Assembly (NCBI GenBank): GCA_937981995.1
Contig: CALJNC010000027.1
Location: 1-64,000, forward strand
DNA from: an uncultured Chitinophagaceae bacterium
Lineage (GTDB): Bacteria; Bacteroidota; Bacteroidia; Chitinophagales; Chitinophagaceae
Length of the DNA: 64,000 bases
Reading direction: 5' to 3'
Shown: positions 1 through 7,186 of the stretch, piece after piece
Layout: every line of letters starts with the position of its first letter
How positions within the stretch are numbered: position 1 is the first letter of the stretch
The notes under the pieces: model-generated
Database searches by the model: none
What the model was told of the DNA's origin: nothing
What the model saw: only the letters and a program-made list of their open reading frames with translations
Translations under genes and position numbers: made by a program

Positions 1-209
1 CAGACAAACTGGTTTGGTAAAATACTTTGGGGCTAAACTCTTTACGACCTTGCATACCCTAAAATTAATTTGCTACTACTATTATTTTTTCGTCAGTAAT
101 CCACTTTGTGTTAATTTTATATGAGTTGTGCAACAGGCTCATCAGCTATAAGTAATGCGGGCATTGTAATAACCGCAATTGAACGAATACCAAACCGCAA
201 CAGCGTAGC

Positions 210-285
210 TTTGGCTAACAACATTACAGCTTGAGTGAGTGCTCCGTAAGTCCGCACTACTCATAGCCAAATCGTTAGCTGTAAT
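210..285. other. attC-like palindromic recombination site (putative)
   Basis: Nested inverted repeats are visible: GCTAAC (214-219) against GTTAGC (274-279), TTTGGCTA (210-217) against TAGCCAAA (264-271), ATTACAGCT (223-231) against AGCTGTAAT (277-285), and an inner hairpin GAGTGAGTGC (233-242) against GCACTACTC (254-262) in which one base is left unpaired. Outer simple sites around an imperfect hairpin with an extrahelical base is the architecture of integron attC sites. The next start codon lies 18 nt after the last GTTAGC base, as expected for a cassette gene. The core differs from the canonical GTTRRRY at one base and no integrase is in the window, so this is an inference. The rest of 1-297 shows no gene; it has a short TGCGG/CCGCA inverted repeat near 155-175. 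Confidence 0.4.
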
Positions 286-297
286 TAAGAGAAAAAA

Positions 298-1194
298 ATG
301 AAAATCCAGAATACAAAAGACTTCATGCGAGGAATAAATGTCTACATTTCATCGAGAGAAATAGAAGTACTCAAATATGGAAATATAGAAGTATTTTGTA
401 ATGAATATGATGATGACAATTACATTAAATTAATTATCGGAGGCAGAGAATATTGGATAAGTTTTGAAGAAAAAAGGAGAGTTACAAAATCATTTATTCA
501 TTTATATGACTATGAAAGGGAAAAACCTTCAATGATTCAATTTACGTTAGATGATTCAAATTTTAAAATTAGTAATGATAGATTTAAACTAATCCAAAAT
601 AGAGGAACTACAATTGGACGAAAGGTAAAAGGAATGAAAGAGCAATTCCAAAATCGTATGTATGATTTGGGATTTAATAAGGATAATATAATCGTAGAAG
701 GAAAAATTAAAAATCCAAATTTTGATAATATTCTTACGGACATTTTCAATTGGGTCGAAATAAGATTGAAAACAAAGTTAGAACTTGAATCAAAATATAG
801 GAATGTTGAGAATATTTCAAATGAGAATGAATCTTGGATAGACACAGGTGAAGTAGAAGATATTAATTCCAAAACTGAAGGTGGAAAAAAAGTAATTATT
901 TCCATAAAAGCTGAAAGAGATAATTCACTAAGGAATAAAGCTATTAAATATCACGGAACAACTTGTATGGCTTGTGGATTCAACTTTAAAGAATTTTACG
1001 GTGATTGGTCTGATAACTATATCGAAGTTCACCATCTAATACCTCTCAATGATTACAAGGAAAGAGAAACTGATGTAAAATTAGATTTAGCTGTTTTGTG
1101 TGCAAATTGTCATAGAATGGTTCATAAAAAAAGAAATATGGTTTTAACAATCGAAGAATTGAAAGGAAAAATAAAAACTAAAGCTAACAATTGA
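298..1194 (+). CDS. HNH endonuclease (McrA-like)
   Basis: The C-terminal third is an HNH nuclease fold: CxxC at residues 223-226, the His pair at 245-246 in an EVHHLIPL context, then CxxCH at 268-272 and a final His at 276. The four Cys are the expected structural zinc ligands, and H246, N270 and H276 fit the catalytic HNH set. Residues 1-200 match nothing I recognise and may be a DNA- or modification-recognition module, as in type IV-like or stand-alone defence nucleases. The gene sits alone between an attC-like site and a REP-like palindrome, and its last codons contain a second GCTAAC (1183-1188). It is very AT-rich. This context suggests acquired DNA. A defence role is plausible but unproven. 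Confidence 0.85.
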   Translation: MKIQNTKDFMRGINVYISSREIEVLKYGNIEVFCNEYDDDNYIKLIIGGREYWISFEEKRRVTKSFIHLYDYEREKPSMIQFTLDDSNFKISNDRFKLIQNRGTTIGRKVKGMKEQFQNRMYDLGFNKDNIIVEGKIKNPNFDNILTDIFNWVEIRLKTKLELESKYRNVENISNENESWIDTGEVEDINSKTEGGKKVIISIKAERDNSLRNKAIKYHGTTCMACGFNFKEFYGDWSDNYIEVHHLIPLNDYKERETDVKLDLAVLCANCHRMVHKKRNMVLTIEELKGKIKTKANN

Positions 1195-1204
1195 TGACCA
1201 CAGC

Positions 1205-1252
1205 ATATCCTCCTTTGTCGGAGACGCTTGGTATCACCGATCCGTCGCACAT
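1205..1252. repeat. REP-like palindromic element
   Basis: A GC-richer stretch in an AT-rich intergenic region. It contains CTCC/GGAG arms (about 1209-1223) and a further CGGAGACG to CGATCCG segment that can fold back. Short, GC-rich, imperfect palindromes between genes resemble the REP sequences associated with Y1 (RAYT) transposases in Bacteroidota. No such transposase is in the window. It sits where the 3' half of a cassette site would be expected after the HNH gene. Confidence 0.3.
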
Positions 1253-1294
1253 CAAACCTGAAATCTAAAATCCAATCAAATACTAAGTTGAAAA

Positions 1295-1813
1295 ATGGCA
1301 GAAATATCATTTGGAAAAGCTAAACTAACTGATTCATTAAGAATATCCGTTTTGCTTAAAACTGTTTATATGCAAACATATGCTGTTGATGGAGTCACCT
1401 TTGAATTTGCGAGCTTCATCACAAAAAGGTTCTCTATTGAACATATTGAAAGTATAATTAAAAAGAACCCATTACAACTTATTGTTGCCTATCAAAATGA
1501 AAACCCAATAGGAGTGGCTGAAATTATTTTTGATAGTACTTGTCCAATTAGAAACATATCCATTACTGAATTAAGTAAATTGTATGTTCTAGAGCGATTT
1601 TACGGAAGAGGTATTGGATTCAGACTACTCCAGTCGGTTGAAAATGAGCTTATAAATAATGGCCTTAAAGAACTAAACCTTGAAGTTTGGAAACAAAACG
1701 AAAGAGCCATTGCTTTTTATAAGAAACATGGGTTTATTTCCATAGGCAATGTGGATTTTCCTATGGAATATAATACGTATAAAAACTACGTAATGAATAA
1801 AAAATTGATCTAG
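1295..1813 (+). CDS. GNAT family N-acetyltransferase
   Basis: 172 residues with the GNAT acetyl-CoA pyrophosphate loop RFYGRGIG at residues 101-108, followed by the typical helix. Near the C-terminus a segment of the NERAIAFYKKHGF type marks motif B of the family. GNAT enzymes move an acetyl group from acetyl-CoA to an amine; the substrate cannot be read from sequence. The gene is separated from the HNH nuclease by a REP-like palindrome and followed by another, so it belongs to the same accessory patch. No promoter match was recognised. Cassette-borne GNAT genes are common, but resistance or toxin functions are not shown here. Confidence 0.85.
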   Translation: MAEISFGKAKLTDSLRISVLLKTVYMQTYAVDGVTFEFASFITKRFSIEHIESIIKKNPLQLIVAYQNENPIGVAEIIFDSTCPIRNISITELSKLYVLERFYGRGIGFRLLQSVENELINNGLKELNLEVWKQNERAIAFYKKHGFISIGNVDFPMEYNTYKNYVMNKKLI

Positions 1814-1849
1814 AAATATATAATAAAAACGAAAGTAAATTCTTCCCCG

Positions 1850-1900
1850 TCGAGACTCTAGAAGAGGACTCAGAGGCAGGAGCTAAGCAGAGTCCGTTCC
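1850..1900. repeat. REP-like palindromic element
   Basis: Contains GGACTC (1866-1871) and GAGTCC (1890-1895) as arms of a hairpin, with GACTC at 1854-1858 giving an alternative pairing partner. It is a GC-rich insert in an AT-rich gap between the GNAT gene and a convergent radical SAM gene. It may act as a REP element or as a processing or termination stem; there is no T-run. Confidence 0.3.
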
Positions 1901-1935
1901 GCTTTACAAAAAGAGACTTCTTCAAAGAAATGTAT

Positions 1936-4137
1936 TTACAACTCCACCACTCCAAATTCCTTAATCTTCTTCACAGCTTTCGAATACCAAAACAATTCAA
2001 AGTCTTCAAAGGAATTTTCATAATCGGCTTGCAAGTCACTAAGTTTTAAAATGTCTTTATTGTGGATAGAAATTTGATTGAGCATTTTCACCAGCCACTC
2101 CCCTTTTTCCTTTTCTAATTTTACAGATAAACTTTCGGTATTAGAGTGCGCTATAAGTTCTACTTGTTCTTTCTTAGTTGCTATAACTTCAGGTGCGCTA
2201 TGAAGCCAAACTAATTTTGTATTTGGTTTTAGTGAAATACTTTCTTCTTCGATTAAACATTGCTCTATATAATCTGGTTCAATCGTCGTAGTGGGAATTT
2301 CAACATCAAACCAATCTTGCAAATCATACTCAAAGCACATGCCGTGCATATAATTGTATAAAGACTTTTTTAAACCAAAAGAAAACTGATCATGATCTAT
2401 ACCCGTGCTATCTGTAAATTCTACATCATTATTAGCGAATTTGATTTCTTTTAGATTCGGTACAATGCCATAGGCTTCAGGATCTAAACCAATGGGGCTA
2501 TGCGCTGTTAAAGCAAACTGATGCCAAAAGCCAGATTGTACAATGCCGAGTTCAAATAACTGCCGTACCATTTCTAAACTATCCACGGTTTCTTGCACTG
2601 TTTGACTTGGATAGCCATACATTAAATAAGCGTGCACCATCATGCCCGCCTCGGTAAAGTTACGCGTCACTTTTGCTACTTGTTCTACGGTTACACCTTT
2701 GTCAATTAGTTTCAATAATCGATCGGAAGCAACTTCCAACCCTCCTGAAACAGCAATGCAACCCGAAGCTTTTAATAGCTTGCATAAGTCTGCTGTAAAG
2801 CTTTTTTCAAAACGAATGTTGGTCCACCAAGTGACCGTTAATCGTCTTCTTATAATTTCTATAGCCACGGCTTTCATTAAAGCAGGTGGCGCCGCTTCGT
2901 CTACAAAGTGAAAACCATACTCGCACGTTTGCTCTATGATCGTTTCCATTCTATCCACCAACAAATTGGCTGTAAGCGGTTCGTAAGTTTTGATATAATC
3001 TAAACTTACATCGCAAAACGTACACTTGCCCCAATAGCAACCATGCGCCATGGTGAGTTTATTCCACCGTCCATCGCTCCACAAACTATGCATAGGATTG
3101 GCCACTTCTATTACAGAAATATATTCTTGCAATTTCAAATCAGCATAATCCGGTGTGCCTAAATCTGCTTGTTTATAATCTTGCCGTAGCGAAAAATCAT
3201 TATAAACCACGGCATCATTTTCTAAATGAAAGGTGCGTTTTAAAAGTGGCTTCTCCGTAGGATTTTTAATTTGATCGAACAATAATTCAATGGGCAATTC
3301 GCCATCGTCCAAGGTGATAAAATCAAAAAAATCAAAAACACGCTTATCTTTCAGCGAGCGCAATTCTGTATTCGGGAAACCGCCTCCCATGGCAATTCTA
3401 ATATCAGGAAAATGCGCTTTAATATATTGCGCGCATCGAAACGCACTTAATAAGTTTCCCGGAAAAGGAACTGAAAAACAAACGAGTTTAGGTTGTTGTT
3501 CTTTTAACTTTTCTGCTAAAATTTGAATTGTGAAGTTGTCTACAAAACTTAGGTCTTGCTGAAGTTCTTCATACAGTTCATCAAAAGAATTGGCACTCCG
3601 TCCTAATCGTTCAGCATAGCGCGAAAAACCAAAATGCTCGTCTACACATTCCACAATAAAATCGGCCAAGTCCTCAAGATAAAGCGTACATAAATGTTTG
3701 GCTTTGTCTTGCATACCCATGTTGCCAAAGGCCCACTCCATATCATCCAACTGCTCAAACCGACTAGCCTGTGGCAAAAAATTACCGCTACAAACTTGCC
3801 GAGCTAAGCTAGCATTTTTTCCTTGCAGAAAAAGAATGACCGCATCAATCGTTTTGATATAACCTTCTCTTAGCTGATAAATTCTGTTGGCATTTTTACT
3901 TTGAAGCGCTTCGTTTTTTTCAATACGGTCAAACAGTTGAGTCAAGCCTTTAGTGCTGAAGAGTGCCAAGGTCACTTCTATACCTAAATCCATTTGATAG
4001 GAATCAATTCCTTTTGTATTTAAAAAACCTTTTAAATAGGCCGTTGCAGGATAGGGCGTATTGAGTTGGGTAAAAGGTGGCGTTATGAGAAGTATGTTTG
4101 ACAAGGTATCTTTTAAAGGAAATAAAGATACTTGCAA
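1936..4137 (-). CDS. B12-binding-domain radical SAM protein
   Basis: 733 residues. The N-terminus (LLITPPFTQLNTPYPATAYLKGF, residues about 17-39) and the segment 200-290 fit the cobalamin-binding half of the B12-radical SAM family; the GGGFPNTE stretch near 251 is typical of it. The iron-sulfur ligands are C367, C372 and C375, spaced CX4CX2C rather than the usual CX3CX2C. A TIM-barrel half follows, including an SGGLEVASDRLL segment. The product is unknown; members catalyse methylations or ring changes on diverse substrates. The start used is a TTG; a second in-frame TTG at 4104 fits the family N-terminus equally well and lies below a near -7 element (TATCTTTA, minus strand, 4130-4123). No biosynthetic partner gene is adjacent. 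Confidence 0.85.
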   Translation of the reverse strand: MQVSLFPLKDTLSNILLITPPFTQLNTPYPATAYLKGFLNTKGIDSYQMDLGIEVTLALFSTKGLTQLFDRIEKNEALQSKNANRIYQLREGYIKTIDAVILFLQGKNASLARQVCSGNFLPQASRFEQLDDMEWAFGNMGMQDKAKHLCTLYLEDLADFIVECVDEHFGFSRYAERLGRSANSFDELYEELQQDLSFVDNFTIQILAEKLKEQQPKLVCFSVPFPGNLLSAFRCAQYIKAHFPDIRIAMGGGFPNTELRSLKDKRVFDFFDFITLDDGELPIELLFDQIKNPTEKPLLKRTFHLENDAVVYNDFSLRQDYKQADLGTPDYADLKLQEYISVIEVANPMHSLWSDGRWNKLTMAHGCYWGKCTFCDVSLDYIKTYEPLTANLLVDRMETIIEQTCEYGFHFVDEAAPPALMKAVAIEIIRRRLTVTWWTNIRFEKSFTADLCKLLKASGCIAVSGGLEVASDRLLKLIDKGVTVEQVAKVTRNFTEAGMMVHAYLMYGYPSQTVQETVDSLEMVRQLFELGIVQSGFWHQFALTAHSPIGLDPEAYGIVPNLKEIKFANNDVEFTDSTGIDHDQFSFGLKKSLYNYMHGMCFEYDLQDWFDVEIPTTTIEPDYIEQCLIEEESISLKPNTKLVWLHSAPEVIATKKEQVELIAHSNTESLSVKLEKEKGEWLVKMLNQISIHNKDILKLSDLQADYENSFEDFELFWYSKAVKKIKEFGVVEL

Positions 4138-4251
4138 GCGTGCTTAAACGATACTTTATTCAAAATAGAAAGTGAAAATAATATGTAAATTAATTATTAA
4201 ACTCAACATTTTAGCAGTCAATACTTTATCTTTATTTTTCAAATAATTAAA

Positions 4252-4866
4252 ATGAAAAAATTAGTATTCGCTCTTGTTGTTTTACTTACGGCATTTATGA
4301 GCACAAACGCACAAGTTGGAACCAAACCTGCACCTGAGGTTGATCCTAATGGACCAAAAATTGAGTTTAAAAAAGTATTGCATAACTACGGTACAATTGA
4401 AAATGGAGCTGATGGTACCTGTGAATTTAAGTTTAAGAATACAGGAAAAAAACCTCTAAAAATATCTAACTGTAGAGCAAGTTGTGGTTGTACTATCCCA
4501 TCTTGGCCTAGAGAAGAAATAAAACCAGGAAAATCTTCTACTATCAAAGTAAAGTATGACACGAAACGTACAGGAGGTATCCATAAAACAATTACAATTA
4601 CTTCTAATGCAATAAACGAACCACGTAAAGTGCTTACAATTAAAGGACAGATTAAAGCACCAAAAAATGCGTTAACTAAACAAACTGCTGCTCAAAAAGC
4701 GGCGGCTCAAAAACTTGCTGCTGAAAAAAAGGCTCAACTAGAAGCTCAAAAAGCTGCGGCTGAAAAAGTAGCGGCTGAAAAAGCTGCAGCTGAAGCTGCC
4801 GAAAAAGCAAGGATTGAAAAATCTAAAAGAAAAAGATGGTACCAATTTTGGAAGAAAAAAGCGTAA
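4252..4866 (+). CDS. DUF1573 domain exported protein with Ala/Lys-rich tail
   Basis: 204 residues. A signal peptide (residues 1-20, cleavage after TNA or NAQ) is followed by a DUF1573 Ig-like domain (about 33-140) with the family's FKNTG and SCGCT motifs. Residues 141-190 are an Ala/Lys/Glu-rich repeat likely to form a long helix. The protein ends in a strongly basic, aromatic tail (KRKRWYQFWKKKA). DUF1573 proteins are periplasmic or surface proteins of Bacteroidota with no settled function. A strong terminator follows, so the gene is probably monocistronic. The tail could bind lipid A, peptidoglycan or DNA; that is inference. Confidence 0.8.
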   Translation: MKKLVFALVVLLTAFMSTNAQVGTKPAPEVDPNGPKIEFKKVLHNYGTIENGADGTCEFKFKNTGKKPLKISNCRASCGCTIPSWPREEIKPGKSSTIKVKYDTKRTGGIHKTITITSNAINEPRKVLTIKGQIKAPKNALTKQTAAQKAAAQKLAAEKKAQLEAQKAAAEKVAAEKAAAEAAEKARIEKSKRKRWYQFWKKKA

Positions 4867-4881
4867 CGAATAGTTCAATAT

Positions 4882-4916
4882 AAAAATGACCCGCCTTGGC
4901 GGGTCATTTTTTTTAT
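4882..4916. terminator. Intrinsic terminator, bidirectional
   Basis: A perfect stem of 14 bp (4882-4895 against 4898-4911) with ATGACCCGCC as its core, flanked by A-run and T-run. It lies between the convergent DUF1573 gene and the cysteine dioxygenase gene, so it can serve both strands. Confidence 0.9.
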
Positions 4917-4934
4917 TATTCCTTTCTAAAATTA

Positions 4935-5477
4935 TTACTGTACTAATATATCATCAGGGCATGTGTCATAACTCATCACTTTTGTTTCAAAGCAATTGGT
5001 TTCCTTATTAAATACATCACACTCATCTATTGGTGAGGCGTATACATGTAAAGTACATCCCCTCTGGTCTGTTTCATTTAGCAATTGATGATAACCCATT
5101 TTATCTTCCATATAGGTTAAATCACCTGCTTCTAAGGTCATACTTTTTGTTTCAACTAACTCTTCAGCTTCGTTTTTTACAAATCGCTTTTCGGTCAAAG
5201 CCCCTTCTACCTGGTATACCCAGCAATCCTGTCCTCCATGACCATGTATAGGCGTAATACATTGAGCAGACCAACAAATTAGTATTAACTCATAACCTTC
5301 CGTCCTATGCACACAGTTTCTGGTGTAACCATTGTCACACCAAGTAGCATATTGTTCAAAATCATTTTTTTGTAATCGAAGTCCTTTTAAAATTTGTGGA
5401 ACTTCATTTTTTTTAGCTTGATCTAATTTTAAAATCAGATCGCCCAAACTATCGGTATCACTATCAGTATCATCCAT
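4935..5477 (-). CDS. cdo: Cysteine dioxygenase (type I)
   Basis: 180 residues with the cupin signature of cysteine dioxygenase. H78 and H80 (PIHGHGGQDCWVYQVEG) and H130 are the likely iron ligands. C85 and Y146 correspond to the Cys-Tyr cross-link pair of the mammalian enzyme, and YTRN at 51-54 to the substrate-carboxylate-binding arginine. The enzyme oxidises L-cysteine with O2 to cysteine sulfinate. The gene is divergent from a PLP decarboxylase of the cysteine sulfinate/glutamate group, which together would give hypotaurine. A TATATTTG -7 element ends 9 nt before the ATG. Substrate assignment (cysteine rather than 3-mercaptopropionate) is supported by the Cys and Tyr pair but not proven. 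Confidence 0.88.
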   Translation of the reverse strand: MDDTDSDTDSLGDLILKLDQAKKNEVPQILKGLRLQKNDFEQYATWCDNGYTRNCVHRTEGYELILICWSAQCITPIHGHGGQDCWVYQVEGALTEKRFVKNEAEELVETKSMTLEAGDLTYMEDKMGYHQLLNETDQRGCTLHVYASPIDECDVFNKETNCFETKVMSYDTCPDDILVQ

Positions 5478-5486
5478 ATATTGTTA

Positions 5487-5494
5487 CAAATATA
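5487..5494 (-). promoter_or_regulatory. cdo promoter -7 element
   Basis: TATATTTG on the minus strand, an exact TAnnTTTG match, 9 nt before the cdo start codon. No -33 TTG was found at the usual spacing. Confidence 0.55.
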
Positions 5495-5633
5495 AGAAAC
5501 TGCCCTATTTATAGGAGTTAGTTCAGGGTTAAGGAAAGCAAAAAAAACAATTGAATTAAGTGTTTTTAGCGTTAAAAAGACCAAATAATAGTAGATAACC
5601 CCTAAAAAGGAGCACTTTTGTACAAATTACGTT

Positions 5634-7028
5634 TTGATAGAATTAGAAAGGAGTTTAGAAGTATTTAATAGAATAATAAAAGATTTACTAGCAGACGAAG
5701 AGTTAAAACCAGTTGCGGAGCATATCCCCTCGGCTAGGCTTTACAACCGTTTGGATTTAAAACTCCGAAAAGAAGGTATCAGCTCAGCTGAATTAGAAAA
5801 ATCACTAAAAGACCTAGTTTTCACAACCCCACGCACTGCAACAAATGCTTTTTTTAATCAATTATTTGGTGGCCGTCAAGACAAAGCAATTCTTGGCGAT
5901 TTACTAGCTGTAATGCTCAATAATAGCATGTATACTTATAAAGCGGCCGGTCCGCAAATTGGCGTAGAAAAGGTGGTACTAAGAGAAGTGTGTGATCTTA
6001 TAGGTTGGGATAAAAACTCAGATGGCACACTAGCTCCTGGAGGATCTATGACCAACTTTATGGGTATGCTCATGGCTCGTGATGCTTTTAATGAAAAAAC
6101 AAGGTTTGAAGGCGTACACCAAAAAATGACGGTTTATACATCCAAAGAATCGCATTATAGTACACCAAAAAATGCAGCATTCGCAGGTATTGGAAGAGAC
6201 AATGTACGTAAAATAGCTTCAGACGATTATGGCAGGATGGACAACACCATTTTACGAAAAACAATTGAGGAAGATATCGTAAATGGGTTCCACCCTATTT
6301 TGATTAATTGTACCGCCGGAACAACCGTTTTAGGAGCATTTGATAATATTGAAGAAGCAAGTATCATAGCAAAAGAGTTTAATATTTGGCTTCATGTTGA
6401 TGGTGCTTATTGCGGCTCAGTTTTATTCAGTAAAAAATATAAACACCTTATTGCGGGTATAGAAAAAGTAGATTCTTTTTCGATTAATGCACATAAAATG
6501 TTAGGTACACCTTTAGGTTGTTCACTCATCGTTGTAAAGGATAAAAAACACCTACACGATTCTTTTTCAAATGATGCCACCTACCTATATCAAACGGATC
6601 ATGATGAATTTAATCTTGGTAAAACATCAATCCAATGTGGCCGTAGAAATGATGCACTCAAACTTTGGGTACTTTGGAAAAGCGTTGGAACCAATGGTTT
6701 AGAACTAATTGTAGACAAGCAATTAGAACTAGCTGATACGGCACGAGATTATATAAGAAATCATACTGATTATATTGATTACAGCGTAGATGATTCTGTT
6801 TCGATATGCTTCAATTATAAAGGAATTCCAGCTCGTGATATTTGTACCCTTTTGTACGAGCACTCTGAACTTTTAGTTGGCTATGGTTCTTTCGGTAAAG
6901 ATGAATTTATTCGTTTGGTAACAATAAATGCAACCAATGAAAATGAAGACATTTTAAATTTCTTCAAAATAATGGAAACATTTGTAGAAGAGAATGAGGT
7001 TTTGTTTTTGAAAGAAAAAGCAAACTAA
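5634..7028 (+). CDS. PLP-dependent decarboxylase, cysteine sulfinate/glutamate type
   Basis: 464 residues of the group II amino acid decarboxylase family. K288 in SINAHKMLG is the Schiff-base lysine; HVDGAY (254-259) and H174 in SKESHYS contact PLP. The FFNQLFGG (73-80) and IQCGRRNDALKLW segments resemble animal cysteine sulfinate decarboxylase and its relatives. The best guess is decarboxylation of cysteine sulfinate to hypotaurine, given the divergent cysteine dioxygenase; aspartate or glutamate decarboxylation remains possible. The start is a TTG because no ATG fits upstream of the conserved region. AGGAG about 20 nt upstream is too far to act as a ribosome site. Confidence 0.8.
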   Translation: MIELERSLEVFNRIIKDLLADEELKPVAEHIPSARLYNRLDLKLRKEGISSAELEKSLKDLVFTTPRTATNAFFNQLFGGRQDKAILGDLLAVMLNNSMYTYKAAGPQIGVEKVVLREVCDLIGWDKNSDGTLAPGGSMTNFMGMLMARDAFNEKTRFEGVHQKMTVYTSKESHYSTPKNAAFAGIGRDNVRKIASDDYGRMDNTILRKTIEEDIVNGFHPILINCTAGTTVLGAFDNIEEASIIAKEFNIWLHVDGAYCGSVLFSKKYKHLIAGIEKVDSFSINAHKMLGTPLGCSLIVVKDKKHLHDSFSNDATYLYQTDHDEFNLGKTSIQCGRRNDALKLWVLWKSVGTNGLELIVDKQLELADTARDYIRNHTDYIDYSVDDSVSICFNYKGIPARDICTLLYEHSELLVGYGSFGKDEFIRLVTINATNENEDILNFFKIMETFVEENEVLFLKEKAN

Positions 7029-7030
7029 CT

Positions 7031-7073
7031 TAAGAGATTTTCAGTCCTAGGGCTCATTGCTCTTAATCTCTTA
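7031..7073. terminator. Stem-loop after decarboxylase gene (possible terminator)
   Basis: Inverted repeat TAAGAGATT (7031-7039) against AATCTCTTA (7065-7073) with a 25-nt loop, 3 nt after the stop codon. There is no clear T-run, so termination is uncertain. The rest of the gap to 7186 shows only a near -7 element (TATATTCG, 7175-7182) 4 nt before the next ATG. Confidence 0.3.
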
Positions 7074-7186
7074 TTGATTAGTTTATCGGCACTTCAAAAT
7101 TTATCGCACCATAAGATTGATATGTTACCTTAGTAGCAGGACATAGGTTACTATAATATCCTAGTTCAAAAACCTATATTCGCACT

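Noticed and set aside
5601-5640. AGGAG ahead of the decarboxylase gene as a Shine-Dalgarno site
   Set aside because: It lies about 20 nt from the TTG start, too far, and Bacteroidota rarely use such sites.
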